Shown in pieces: positions 29,169-38,340 of a stretch of 64,000 nt of DNA. The stretch covers positions 55,741 to 119,740 of the forward strand of contig NZ_JADCKB010000007.1 of NCBI RefSeq assembly GCF_014982785.1, given 5' to 3'. A model generated the notes under the pieces. It made no database searches. It was not told the DNA's origin and was given only the letters and a program-made list of their open reading frames with translations. The DNA is from Ructibacterium gallinarum. Lineage in GTDB: Bacteria; Bacillota; Clostridia; Monoglobales; Monoglobaceae. The position numbers and the translations under genes are program-made. Position 1 is the stretch's first letter, and each line of letters opens with the position of its first letter.

Positions 29169-29201
29169 GTTGTACCCTGACTCAGGAAAGGATGATGAAA
29201 A

Positions 29202-30578
29202 ATGCAAAAAGAAATCCCGTACAAAATCTTTTTAACCGAGGAGGAACTTCCAAAAACTTGGCACAATGTCCGGGCAAGCATGAAAGAACTTCCCGAGCCG
29301 TTTATTAACCCAGTTACCCGCAAACCCTGCGGCGCCGAAGACCTGAAACCAGTTTTCTGCGACGAATTGATTGCACAGGAACTGAATACCACGGATAAAT
29401 ACATTCCCATTCCACAGGGGATCCAGGATTTTTACAAAATGTTCCGTCCTTCCCCGCTGGTTCGAGCTTATAATCTTGAAAAGAAGTTGGACACCCCAGC
29501 CAAAATCTATTATAAGTTTGAAGGGCAAAATACTTCCGGCTCTCATAAGCTCAATTCCGCCGCAGCCCAGGTGTATTACGCCAAACAACAAGGGCTAACC
29601 TCCTTGACTACCGAAACCGGTGCCGGCCAGTGGGGTACTGCCCTGGCCATGGCCTGTGCCTTTTATGGATTGGATCTTAAGGTATATATGGTCAAAGTCT
29701 CCGCGGAACAAAAACCCCACCGCAAAGCAGTAATTGAGACCTACGGTGGAAAAGTCATTCCCTCCCCCTCCAATACGACGGAGGCCGGCCGGAAAATTTT
29801 AGAGGAAAATCCCGGAACCGGAGGTTCCCTTGGTTGTGCCATTTCCGAAGCCATGGAAACTGCTGTAAAAACGCCAAATTGCCGCTATGTTCTGGGCAGT
29901 GTTTTAAATCACGTTCTGCTTCATCAAACCATTATTGGTCAGGAGACCAAAGCTGCACTTGAGAAATACGGTATTGAGCCGGATATGATCATTGGCTGTG
30001 CTGGCGGCGGTTCCAATCTGGGCGGTCTAATTTCACCCTTTATGAGCGATAGGCTGGAAGGAAAAAATAACATTCATTTTATTGCGGTAGAGCCAGCTTC
30101 CTGCCCCACACTGACCCGTGGCCGATATGCTTTGGACTATGGCGATACCGGACGCATGACCCCGCTGATGCGGATGTATACCTTAGGCTGTGGTTTTATG
30201 CCGTCTGCCAACCACGCAGGCGGTCTGCGGTATCATGGTATGTCACCCATTATTTCCAAGCTTTACCACGATGGTTATATCGAAGCCAGAAGCGTGGAGC
30301 AAACCAAAGTTTTTGAAGCCGCAATCTTGTTCGCAAGAACAGAGGGAACGCTTCCCGCTCCCGAGTCTTCTCACGCCATTCGTATTGCTATTGACGAAGC
30401 CTTAAAATGTAAAGAAACGGGAGAGGCAAAAACCATTGTTTTTGGTCTTTCTGGCACTGGCTATTTTGATATGACCGCATATCAGTCCTATCTTGACGGC
30501 ACCATGACCGATTATATCCCCACGGATGAAGAATTAGAAAAAAGCTTTGCTTCTTTGATCGATCCTGAAGCCAGATAA
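29202..30578 (+). CDS. TrpB2-type tryptophan synthase beta-like protein
   Basis: A PLP enzyme of 458 residues, longer than classic TrpB (about 400) and matching the TrpB2 group. The PLP lysine lies in GSHKLNSA near residues 110-117 (GAHKxN in TrpB1), and the phosphate loop GCAGGGSNLGG is near residue 265. TrpB2 enzymes make tryptophan from indole and serine or, in some cases, from phosphoserine, and often work without TrpA. No trpA or other trp gene is nearby, so it may salvage indole. The start has AGGAAAGGA about 9 bases upstream. Its leader carries the TRAP-like attenuator. Confidence 0.92.
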   Translation: MQKEIPYKIFLTEEELPKTWHNVRASMKELPEPFINPVTRKPCGAEDLKPVFCDELIAQELNTTDKYIPIPQGIQDFYKMFRPSPLVRAYNLEKKLDTPAKIYYKFEGQNTSGSHKLNSAAAQVYYAKQQGLTSLTTETGAGQWGTALAMACAFYGLDLKVYMVKVSAEQKPHRKAVIETYGGKVIPSPSNTTEAGRKILEENPGTGGSLGCAISEAMETAVKTPNCRYVLGSVLNHVLLHQTIIGQETKAALEKYGIEPDMIIGCAGGGSNLGGLISPFMSDRLEGKNNIHFIAVEPASCPTLTRGRYALDYGDTGRMTPLMRMYTLGCGFMPSANHAGGLRYHGMSPIISKLYHDGYIEARSVEQTKVFEAAILFARTEGTLPAPESSHAIRIAIDEALKCKETGEAKTIVFGLSGTGYFDMTAYQSYLDGTMTDYIPTDEELEKSFASLIDPEAR

Positions 30579-30581
30579 AAC

Positions 30582-31024
30582 TTGAGAGCGGCATTTGACA
30601 GGAAAATACCTGCCAAATGCCGCTCTCAGACTGTCGAAAAAGTCGTTATACCGCAATCTTCGTCGCGGCCAGCTTTTTGGTTTGCCGCATTTTTTTGAAA
30701 ATACGGCTTCACGTTATCAGCTGCCGCTCCTCTTTCCCGCAAAACCAGCGGTTTTGCGGGAGCCCTGTACCCGAAGGCTCTCCGGGCATTTATGTTGACC
30801 GCAAAATTGCTTTTCCTTTCCGCAAAAATGACGCCGGATTCATCGAGAAACCGGCGTCATTGCTTGCTTTTTCCGCAATCGCTCTCTACCGTACCTTTGT
30901 ACGCCGACGAAAGCGATTACGAAAAATCTAACTTCCTTTTTCAACATCTGTCAGCGTATCGATAAAGTATCGACACGCTGACAGCGGCATTTGACAGGTA
31001 AACACCTGCCAAATGCCGCTCTTT
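30582..31024. repeat. Hairpin-rich MITE-like element with duplicated terminal palindromes
   Basis: This gene-free region has a near-identical palindrome at each end: 30584-30602 with 30609-30627, and 30983-30998 with 31005-31020 (core GCGGCATTTGACAGG). Inward of each lies a partly matching inverted sequence: CTGTCGAAAAAGTCGTTA near 30631 on the plus strand, and TGTTGAAAAAGGAAGTTA on the minus strand near 30945. Inside are further hairpins, for example GACGCCGG/CCGGCGTC (30831-30859) and a long stem 30948-30984. The right palindrome is followed by six T and can terminate trpB2 transcription. No credible protein is encoded. Confidence 0.55.
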
Positions 31025-31025
31025 T

Positions 31026-31853
31026 TTATTTTAAATCTTTCCGCGGGGCAGCACCTGTCGCTTTAACATATGCTTTATAAAAATTGGAATAACTTCCGAA
31101 TCCCGCTTCATAACAGGCATAACTGATCCTCATACCCTGCCCGCAAAGGGCACGCACTTTAAGCAACCGTTTATTCATAATATAATTTCCCACCGTAAAT
31201 CCGGTACTTTCTTTAAAAATCCGGCAAAGATGATATTTCGATATAAAAAATTCTTTCGCTATTTGATCTAGGGTTATTGCCTGTCCAATATGGTCATTGA
31301 TATACTGGATTACTTCCTGAATATTCTCATTTCTCTGGGGGAGGATGCTTCTCTGCCGCAATGTTTGATTCAACAAATGCAAAAGCTCTACAATCCCTGC
31401 CTGTACTGCGGCATCTTCCCTGCGTGAGGTCTGCCGGATATATCGTTCCATGCGTTCCAGCAGTTCCGGGATTCCAGCCTGTTTTACAGTATCGCCGCTA
31501 ATCAAGTTCTGCTCGCCCGCCGTCCGGTCTTCAAACACCCGGCAGTAATAGCCACAATGATGCCGGGTAAAAAAATCCTCTGCAATATGCAGGACAATTC
31601 GCTCATATTCCTGCTCTGTCTCATAATACACCCGATGCAGTTCACTGCTTCGTATCACCAGAATATCAAAGGGCCTGAGCTGATAACTGTTTCCTTCTAT
31701 CACAAACCTGGCGCTACCTTTCAAAAATACAAAAACCTCATATTCTCTATGGGTATGCATTTTATAATCACCGCCCCGGCCTGTACTGCTTTTTTTATGC
31801 ATATAGGCATACGTTTTTTCACGGTCACTCCGGATACACTGCACTACATTCAT
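31026..31853 (-). CDS. AraC-family transcriptional regulator, orphan
   Basis: 275 residues from the ATG at 31853 (weak ribosome site GGGTGAT; a longer frame opens at 31898). N-terminal cupin with HTHREYEVFVFLKG near residues 34-47, then two C-terminal helix-turn-helix units (TLDQIAKEFFISKYHLCRIF; SYACYEAGFGSYSNFYKAYV). It is paralogous to the regulator at 25514-26320 but has no divergent catabolic operon beside it. Its target is unknown; it could act on distant genes or on the Gfo/Idh cluster. Confidence 0.88.
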   Translation of the reverse strand: MNVVQCIRSDREKTYAYMHKKSSTGRGGDYKMHTHREYEVFVFLKGSARFVIEGNSYQLRPFDILVIRSSELHRVYYETEQEYERIVLHIAEDFFTRHHCGYYCRVFEDRTAGEQNLISGDTVKQAGIPELLERMERYIRQTSRREDAAVQAGIVELLHLLNQTLRQRSILPQRNENIQEVIQYINDHIGQAITLDQIAKEFFISKYHLCRIFKESTGFTVGNYIMNKRLLKVRALCGQGMRISYACYEAGFGSYSNFYKAYVKATGAAPRKDLK

Positions 31854-31918
31854 TTTTATCACCCGCAAGATTATACCACATGACAGCAAGATTTGCAATG
31901 TTAAATGTCATTTTATAC

Positions 31919-31947
31919 TTGTTTTTTTCCTGATATGCTGGTATACT
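31919..31947 (+). promoter_or_regulatory. Promoter of a candidate small RNA
   Basis: TTGTTT (31919-31924), 17 bases, TATACT (31942-31947) preceded by TGG (extended -10). No open reading frame follows on this strand before the terminator at 32043-32070. Confidence 0.55.
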
Positions 31948-31953
31948 ATAATT

Positions 31954-32072
31954 GTGAAAGAGGATTTTCGCAACAAACGAAAATGTCCTCCTTATGGGGC
32001 TTTGGTAAGCCTTTTCACTGTGTGTATATATGTGTGTGATGAAAAACCCCTGCATAACGCAGGGGTTTTTCA
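31954..32072 (+). ncRNA. Candidate structured small RNA, about 120 nt
   Basis: Between the promoter and an intrinsic terminator lies sequence that folds as a three-way junction: a closing helix GTGAAA with TTTCAC, hairpin one GAGGA-TTTTCG with CGAAAA-TCCTC, and hairpin two GGCTT with AAGCC. A GT-rich linker follows, then the terminator. It has no matching feature of 6S, SRP or tmRNA that I can recognise. It lies between two minus-strand genes. Confidence 0.5.
32043..32070. terminator. Bidirectional terminator
   Basis: AAAAACCCCTGC and GCAGGGGTTTTT form a 12-bp stem around ATAAC. It ends the candidate small RNA on the plus strand and the glucosyltransferase-like gene on the minus strand, whose stop codon lies at its edge. 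Confidence 0.85.
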
Positions 32073-33224
32073 TTGTTCATAATGTTCCAGAGATAATACT
32101 CTTTTTTTTCGTTTTTCTCCCTTTTCCAAAAGCGCAGTTATAAACTCCGCCAGTACCTTAGTAGAGTCCGGTTTGCGCAGGCTTTGAATACTTCTTTCCA
32201 AAACCATACGTCTCTCATCGCTTACAAACAAGTAGTACAAGGCATCATCAATCGGGAATGTTTTACTGATTTTAATTGCTGCCCCGGTATTAAGCAAAAA
32301 TTCCACATTGCGGTCCTCCTGACCGGGCACAGGATTGCTCATAATCATCGGAACACCTTTTGCAAGCGCCTCACTTGTTGTCAATCCTCCAGGTTTGGTC
32401 ACCATACAGTCTGCGGCATCCATAAAGACATCCACATTATTCACATATCCATAGTTGTATATATTTTTACGTAATTTTAGCTTATCAATCTGGGATTTCA
32501 GCTTTTTATTGTTTCCACATATCATTGCAATTTGAAAATCCAAATCCAACCGGTCCAGTGCCAGAATTTCATCCATAATATTTCCATACCCCATACTTCC
32601 GCTCATAACCAAAACAGTATTTTTTTCGGGAATACCTAGCATCCGACAAGCTTCCGTCTTACTACGGCTTATGGCAAACTTAGGGTCAATGGGAATTCCA
32701 AATGGTTTAAATTTTTCTTCCGGGATTCCTTTTTTCTTTCCCTGATAAGTCAGCAGCTCACTGGCCGTAATATAATAATCAAGGCAGGTATCCTCCCAGT
32801 AAGGATGAATGGTAAAATCCGTCACAATACCAATGGTATAGGTATTGACATCAATATGTCCGGCAAGATAAGTCACCAGCAAGGCGGCAAACACATGGGT
32901 ACAAATGATCACATCCGGCTTTTCCCGCCGCACCAGCTTTAACAATCTCCGTGCCAGTAATGTATTGGTCAGTTTCGGTAACACATGGGGCATATTACTA
33001 TCCCGTTTTTCACACATACGGTAGCCCCCGCCATAAATTTTAGGAATATTCTTGGTAGACATCAAATAAATCTTGGATACAGATTCCGACAAAAGCGGAT
33101 TAATATATTCAAACACATCCATATATTTACATTCCACACCGGTTTCATTTAAATAATCAGACACCACCTTTGCTGTCTGATTATGTCCTTGTCCAGCCGT
33201 TATCGAAAAAACCAAAGCCTTCAT
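32070..33224 (-). CDS. Glycosyltransferase of the diacylglycerol glucosyltransferase/MGDG synthase family
   Basis: 384 residues from the ATG at 33224, behind a G-rich ribosome site that overlaps the end of addA. The N-terminal half matches the MGDG-synthase domain (VFSITAGQGHNQTAK near residues 4-18), and the C-terminal half is a GT-B sugar-nucleotide domain (SGSMGYG; KPGGLTTSEALAKGVPMI near residue 300; PVPGQEDRN). The family, including UgtP/YpfP, adds glucose or galactose to diacylglycerol at the inner membrane face, making glycolipids and lipoteichoic-acid anchors. GalU in this window would supply UDP-glucose. Acceptor is inferred. Confidence 0.85.
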   Translation of the reverse strand: MKALVFSITAGQGHNQTAKVVSDYLNETGVECKYMDVFEYINPLLSESVSKIYLMSTKNIPKIYGGGYRMCEKRDSNMPHVLPKLTNTLLARRLLKLVRREKPDVIICTHVFAALLVTYLAGHIDVNTYTIGIVTDFTIHPYWEDTCLDYYITASELLTYQGKKKGIPEEKFKPFGIPIDPKFAISRSKTEACRMLGIPEKNTVLVMSGSMGYGNIMDEILALDRLDLDFQIAMICGNNKKLKSQIDKLKLRKNIYNYGYVNNVDVFMDAADCMVTKPGGLTTSEALAKGVPMIMSNPVPGQEDRNVEFLLNTGAAIKISKTFPIDDALYYLFVSDERRMVLERSIQSLRKPDSTKVLAEFITALLEKGEKRKKRVLSLEHYEQ

Positions 33225-33240
33225 GCATATCCCCCCTCTT

Positions 33241-36200
33241 TTACATTGCAACTGCAAAGCCGCAATACAAAAAATACAAATACCGCTCCTTTACCGGAAC
33301 CTTTAAAATCTGGCTTAAGCCGCGGGCATAGTACTCCATCTGAAGCTGATAATTCTGCGCCCTCTTCTTTGCTTCTTCCCGTGTAACACGATCCGTTTTG
33401 TAATCAATCAAAACAATCCCGTCTTTATCATAAAAGAAGCAATCCGCGATTCCCTGCAGAAGCACTTTTTCTTCTCCATCCTCTTCTGAAAGTCCGCTTT
33501 GTGCCTCTTTGGCCGGAATTTCCATATAAAAATCAAATTCCCTCTCCGTTCTTTCTGCGTTTGCAAGCCGTTTTCCCAGCGGATGCCGGAAAAAATCGAA
33601 TATCCCTTCTTCCAGCACGGCCTGACGCTGGCGAAGACGAATCAAGCCGCTTTGTACCATCTCATCCAGCTGGCACCGGATCTGTTCTTCTGTCTCTGTC
33701 TTGTGAAAATCCAAATGCTGCATCACATAATGGGTAATGGTTCCACGTTCTGCGGCACCTATATCTGAGGCTTCCGTTAAAACCGCCCTGCTCAGACCTG
33801 CAATCTCGGGAACATGCTCTTCCGGCATTCTCCTTCGTTTGAGTTCACTGACCGACAGCTTCACCGGAGTGCATCCCAGCTCAGTATGAGGATATTGATA
33901 TTCCAGCCTCTGTGCCAGCGAAAGATCTTCCTGCCAATCCGCTTTATCCTCTTGGACCGGCTTTTCCATCTCCGCCATTTCCTGAACCCGTAGCGGCATA
34001 GGATTGGTTTCATGATTGACAATCTGTATCTTCAACCCAAAATCCATACCCATATCCGGCAAAATATCTATCCGATCTGCTTTTTCCCGAAGCTGTGTAG
34101 CCGAAGGATGCCGCAGCAATGCCGCCAATACCCAATTATGCATGGTTCTGCGCCGGCAAATAAAGCCGGGCAGCACACCATTCTTACAATAAACAGCTTC
34201 TTTCCATGTTTGATCCCGTTCGGTAATAGCGGCAGACAAAATCAGCTTTTCTTTTGCACGGGTCATTGCAACATACAAAAGCCGCATTTCCTCTGCGCGC
34301 TGGTCTTGGATCATCTTGCCGCGAACCAAATCTTTCGCTAAGGTATGATACCGAATACGCTGCCGGGTGTCTACATAATCCATAGCCAATCCAGCCTGCT
34401 CATGCCAAATTACTGATCTTGACGCATCCCTTTCATTAAATTCCTTTTGCATCCCATAAAGGATTACAACGGGATATTCTAAACCTTTTGATTTATGTAT
34501 GGTAGTAACAGAAACCGTATCCTTTTGATCCGCAAAATTCCGGGCAGCCTCCATATCTTTTTTATTCTCCCGCAGGCTTTCGATGTATGCCATAAAGTGA
34601 AACAACCCGTTTAACGTGCCCTGTTCAAATTCCGCTCCACGCTGATGCAGTAATTGTAAATTTGCTTGACGGATTTTCCCTCCTGGCATTGCTCCTGCCA
34701 AAGCCATATATTGAAGCTGATAACAAATTTTAAAGATCAGTTCATCCACACCGCTGCAAACTGCATCCTCCCGCAATTCATTCAAAACCGCCAAAAAAGC
34801 GGATGCTTTTTCATTTCCCAGATCTGCCGCAGTGCATAAAGCGGTATAATAGTTTCCCTTGGCGCACAACCGTATCTGAGCAAGTTCATCCGGGGAAAAA
34901 TCAAACATCGAAGACCGCAGCACTGCCAAAAGCGGAATATCCTGCAGAGGATTGTCGATAATCTGCAAAAAGCTCAAAACCGTCATTACTTCAATGGAAT
35001 CCAAATAGCTCCTTCCGGTCTCACTGACAGCATCAATACCGTATTCTTGAAGGACCTGCTCCAGCTCCGCCATATCCGTTTTGGTTCTTGCCAATATGGT
35101 GATATCTCCCAAACGCACCGGCCGCAACTTCCCGGTCTGTTTGTCAGTAACCTGTATTTCACAACCGGCTACCATGGCACGAATCCTCCGGGCTACAGTT
35201 ACGGCTTCTTTTCGGCTGGCAGACCAGTTTGCATATTCCCCATCCTCTGCATAGTGATTCTTTCCAGCCTCCGTCAATAAAAGTTCCGTCTCAAAATTTC
35301 CGGCATTTTCAGGATATGCAGCACCCTGTGTCAAATATTCTTCCCGGGTATAATCCAGTCCACCCGTTTTTTTGGTCATAATAGTCCCAAAAATTCCGTT
35401 TACACTATCAATCACCGTGCTTCGGCTCCTAAAATTTTTAAACAGGCGAATACATATCCCGCCTTCACCGCGGGAATACTTTTCATATTTTTCTGCAAAA
35501 ATAGAAGGATCTGCATTCCGAAACTTGTAAATACTCTGCTTAAGATCACCAACCATAAAGATATTCTTCCCATTCCGGGACAATGATTGAAAAATGGTAT
35601 CCTGAATGTTGTTGGTATCCTGGTACTCATCCACCAAAATTTCTTCAAACTGATTTCGCAATTTTTCTGCCGTCCGGGTTGGGCAACCTTTCCGATCCGT
35701 AATCAAATGCAGCATTTCATGTTCTAAATCCGAAAAATCCAGCGCTGAGCGCTCCCGCTTCATTGTCTTATGTAATCGATCCGTCTGCCGTACCAGTTGT
35801 TTTAATGTCTGAATCCTGGGTGCACACAAGATCATTTTTTCCAGCCGTTCCGGTTCCGCATTATAAAGCATGGCCCGAAGTCCTTTCAAAGGTTCTGTCA
35901 CCATACTCGTTTTAATGCGATTAATACACGTCACCAGTTCTTCTTCCAGACCAGTTTTAAAGGGTGTTTTCTTTATGATATAGCTTTCACAACAGCGGCG
36001 TACTTGAATGATATTTGCAGAGCCCCGCAAAACCGGGGCAAATATTTCTAAAAACTGTTCTCTCAATTCCTTATAATAGGAAAAATATTTATGATCCGAA
36101 GGCACTTCCGCTTCTACTAAACGCCAAATTTCTTCCAATCCCGTTGCTATATCCTCAGCCGTCTCCCGGCAATAATCCAGCAAAAGTTGTTCCCAAACCG

Positions 36201-36837
36201 TGCCTGCAAGGCTTTCTGTATTTTTTAAATTCCGATATTGCTGAACCGCATATCTCAGCCACTGCTCCGGCCGTGCCAGACTTTTGGCAAAGTTATAAAG
36301 CTTCAGTACGGTACTTCGCAAATTTTCATCGTTTTTGATACCGCCGTAACCCACCGCCAAATCACGAAAACCTTCTTTTTTCCCTATTCTTTTATAATAC
36401 CGCTCCAGCACCTGATCCAGCGCCTGGTTGCGCAGTACTTCATTTTCTGTATCATCAATAATGGTAAATTCTGCCGGCAGAGAGGTTTCATGAACATGAT
36501 TCTGCAAAATTGTTTTACAAAAAGCATGAATCGTGGAAATATGTGCCGAATGCACTAAAATACTCTGTTCCTGAAGCCATTGATTATTGCTCTCCTGCTT
36601 CAGCCGCTGTTCGATGGCTTGTGCAATTTTACGCTTCATTTCCGAAGCCGCGGCTTCCGTAAAAGTCAGCACCAAAAGCCGATCGATGCGAACCGGATTT
36701 TTTTCATCACAAATCCGCCGTATGATCCGCTCTACCAAAACAGCCGTTTTACCACTGCCCGCGGCAGCCGCAACCAAGATGCTGCTTCCCCGCGCTTCGA
36801 TTGCCTGTAACTGCTCTTCTGTCCACTGCACAGCCAT
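33241..36837 (-). CDS. addA: ATP-dependent helicase/nuclease subunit A
   Basis: AddA is the UvrD-like helicase plus nuclease subunit of AddAB, which processes double-strand breaks for recombination. 1198 residues from the ATG at 36837, behind GGAGGAGG. Walker A AAGSGKT lies near residues 25-31, the DEYQDT helicase motif near 405, and the C-terminal nuclease motif GIADCFF...LIDYKTD near residues 1130-1155. The protein looks intact. The partner addB, usually directly upstream, is absent; a divergent SDR gene lies there. The glucosyltransferase-like gene starts 16 bases downstream. Confidence 0.95.
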   Translation of the reverse strand: MAVQWTEEQLQAIEARGSSILVAAAAGSGKTAVLVERIIRRICDEKNPVRIDRLLVLTFTEAAASEMKRKIAQAIEQRLKQESNNQWLQEQSILVHSAHISTIHAFCKTILQNHVHETSLPAEFTIIDDTENEVLRNQALDQVLERYYKRIGKKEGFRDLAVGYGGIKNDENLRSTVLKLYNFAKSLARPEQWLRYAVQQYRNLKNTESLAGTVWEQLLLDYCRETAEDIATGLEEIWRLVEAEVPSDHKYFSYYKELREQFLEIFAPVLRGSANIIQVRRCCESYIIKKTPFKTGLEEELVTCINRIKTSMVTEPLKGLRAMLYNAEPERLEKMILCAPRIQTLKQLVRQTDRLHKTMKRERSALDFSDLEHEMLHLITDRKGCPTRTAEKLRNQFEEILVDEYQDTNNIQDTIFQSLSRNGKNIFMVGDLKQSIYKFRNADPSIFAEKYEKYSRGEGGICIRLFKNFRSRSTVIDSVNGIFGTIMTKKTGGLDYTREEYLTQGAAYPENAGNFETELLLTEAGKNHYAEDGEYANWSASRKEAVTVARRIRAMVAGCEIQVTDKQTGKLRPVRLGDITILARTKTDMAELEQVLQEYGIDAVSETGRSYLDSIEVMTVLSFLQIIDNPLQDIPLLAVLRSSMFDFSPDELAQIRLCAKGNYYTALCTAADLGNEKASAFLAVLNELREDAVCSGVDELIFKICYQLQYMALAGAMPGGKIRQANLQLLHQRGAEFEQGTLNGLFHFMAYIESLRENKKDMEAARNFADQKDTVSVTTIHKSKGLEYPVVILYGMQKEFNERDASRSVIWHEQAGLAMDYVDTRQRIRYHTLAKDLVRGKMIQDQRAEEMRLLYVAMTRAKEKLILSAAITERDQTWKEAVYCKNGVLPGFICRRRTMHNWVLAALLRHPSATQLREKADRIDILPDMGMDFGLKIQIVNHETNPMPLRVQEMAEMEKPVQEDKADWQEDLSLAQRLEYQYPHTELGCTPVKLSVSELKRRRMPEEHVPEIAGLSRAVLTEASDIGAAERGTITHYVMQHLDFHKTETEEQIRCQLDEMVQSGLIRLRQRQAVLEEGIFDFFRHPLGKRLANAERTEREFDFYMEIPAKEAQSGLSEEDGEEKVLLQGIADCFFYDKDGIVLIDYKTDRVTREEAKKRAQNYQLQMEYYARGLSQILKVPVKERYLYFLYCGFAVAM

Positions 36838-36867
36838 AATCACACCTCCTCCAAGCATTCTTTCATC

Positions 36868-36896
36868 AGTTTACCACAATGGCACAGCTTTTGCAA
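36868..36896 (-). promoter_or_regulatory. Sigma-A promoter of addA
   Basis: On the minus strand TTGCAA (36896-36891), 17 bases, TAAACT (36873-36868) preceded by TG. It supports addA being the first gene of its transcript. Confidence 0.6.
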
Positions 36897-36915
36897 CCAC
36901 TTTTCAAGCCTTCTC

Positions 36916-36944
36916 TTGCAACCAAAAGTAATTTGTGCTATACT
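36916..36944 (+). promoter_or_regulatory. Sigma-A promoter of the SDR gene
   Basis: TTGCAA (36916-36921), 17 bases, TATACT (36939-36944). Confidence 0.7.
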
Positions 36945-36980
36945 CCAACTATGTAAAATACACGCAGGGAGGAAATAAAA

Positions 36981-37694
36981 TTGAGAAACATACTGATTAC
37001 TGGCGGATCCCGCGGAATTGGAGCGGCGACAGCCCGCGCCTTTGCGGCCCAAGGTGACCGTGTATTTATCAACTACCGCCAAAATCGAAATAAAGCTTTG
37101 GCTCTAGCAGGCGAAATCGGCGGGACCGCCATTGCGGCTGATGTAGCCGATGCGTCTCAAGTGGCCGTCATGCTTCAGGAAATCACCCACCTTGCCGGCG
37201 GCGTGGACGTCCTGATCAACAATGCAGGTTTTGCACAGTTTTCCATGTTTGACGCCCTTTCCGACACGGAATGGGACCGTATGATGCAGGTCACGCTCAA
37301 CGGTGCATTTTACTGTATCCGCGGGGTCCTTCCTTATATGATCCATCAAAAACAAGGAAACATTATCAATATTTCCTCTATGTGGGGAATCACTGGGGCT
37401 GCATGCGAAGTTGCCTATTCTACCGCCAAGGCTGGGCTGATCGGAATGACCAAAGCTCTGGCAAAAGAAGTAGGGCCTTCCGGAATCCGAGTCAACTGTG
37501 TAGCACCGGGTGTCATTGATACAGACATGAACGCTTCCCTCTCTCAGGATACAATCCGGTCTTTAAAAGAAGAGACACCACTTGGTCGCCTTGGCACACC
37601 AGAAGAAATTGCTGATACCATTTTGTTCCTGGCAAAGCCAGACAGTTTTATCACCGGTCAGGTCATCAGTCCAAACGGCGGTCTGGTAATTTAA
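36981..37694 (+). CDS. SDR-family oxidoreductase, FabG-like
   Basis: A 237-residue short-chain dehydrogenase that starts with TTG, behind GGGAGGAAATAAAA. The cofactor motif TGGSRGIG lies near residues 6-13, NNAG near residue 82, and the catalytic triad Ser (ISSMWG), Tyr and Lys (YSTAK) near residues 130-150. It is close to 3-oxoacyl-ACP reductase, but no fatty-acid genes are nearby, so the substrate is uncertain. It is a single-gene transcript with its own promoter and a strong terminator. Confidence 0.88.
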   Translation: MRNILITGGSRGIGAATARAFAAQGDRVFINYRQNRNKALALAGEIGGTAIAADVADASQVAVMLQEITHLAGGVDVLINNAGFAQFSMFDALSDTEWDRMMQVTLNGAFYCIRGVLPYMIHQKQGNIINISSMWGITGAACEVAYSTAKAGLIGMTKALAKEVGPSGIRVNCVAPGVIDTDMNASLSQDTIRSLKEETPLGRLGTPEEIADTILFLAKPDSFITGQVISPNGGLVI

Positions 37695-37696
37695 TA

Positions 37697-37733
37697 CAAA
37701 AAAACGTATCACATTGCTGTGGTACGTTTTTTG
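37697..37733. terminator. Bidirectional terminator between the SDR gene and mgsA
   Basis: An extended stem with an A-rich left arm and T-rich right arm around ACGTA/TACGT and CACA/TGTG. Serves convergent genes. Confidence 0.85.
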
Positions 37734-37742
37734 TATTCTGTT

Positions 37743-38165
37743 TTATTTTTGATTTTCCTTATTATTCTTCGGATTTACAATGTCTCTCCAACCAAGATCC
37801 CCGCGCTCAATTCCCATAATCAACACCTCAGCCGTAGCCACATTCGTGGCCAGCGGAATGTTGTGTACATCACATAACCGAAACAGTGCGGATACATCTG
37901 GTTCATGCGGCTGAGCAGTCAACGGATCCCGGAAAAACAATACCGCATCGATCTCATTATATGCAATACGCGCTCCTATCTGTTGATCTCCGCCTTCCGG
38001 ACCGGATAAAAATTTATTGATCGACAATCCAGTTGCTTCTGCCACCAAGCTTCCTGTCGTCCCAGTCGCACACAAATTGTGCTGCTTCAAGATTCCGCTA
38101 TAGGCAATGCAAAAATCAACCATAAGTTCTTTTTTCTTATCATGTGCAATCAACGCAATATTCAT
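37743..38165 (-). CDS. mgsA: Methylglyoxal synthase
   Basis: Converts dihydroxyacetone phosphate to methylglyoxal and phosphate, a bypass that frees phosphate. 140 residues from the ATG at 38165; an ATG two codons earlier lies too close to the AAAGGGG site. Conserved features: ALIAHDKKK, the phosphate-binding TGTTG near residue 37, SGPEGGDQQ near residues 54-62, FFRDPL and PHEPDV. It has its own promoter about 170 bases upstream, giving a long leader. Confidence 0.95.
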   Translation of the reverse strand: MNIALIAHDKKKELMVDFCIAYSGILKQHNLCATGTTGSLVAEATGLSINKFLSGPEGGDQQIGARIAYNEIDAVLFFRDPLTAQPHEPDVSALFRLCDVHNIPLATNVATAEVLIMGIERGDLGWRDIVNPKNNKENQK

Positions 38166-38340
38166 TTCCATTCCCCTTTCTAACTAACACGAAAACCAAC
38201 CAAGACTGCTATACCCGTGCTGTTTTAATCTATCTATTCTTTCTCAGTCTTATTTTGCAACAATCACACTATAAAGCCTTTCAGGCACACGCAGCAATAT
38301 TTTTTTGCAACAGTAAACCTTATGACCGCATACTAACAAT

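Noticed and set aside
29002..29200. T-box riboswitch ahead of trpB2
   Set aside because: No T-box sequence (TGGNACCGCG-type) or specifier stem is present; the triplet repeat fits TRAP better.
30595..30931. Open frames of 67-104 residues in the repeat element
   Set aside because: They cross several strong hairpins, lack ribosome sites and show no family pattern.
31954..32072. 6S RNA, SRP RNA or purine riboswitch
   Set aside because: Length and conserved core bases do not fit any of these, and no gene follows on the strand.
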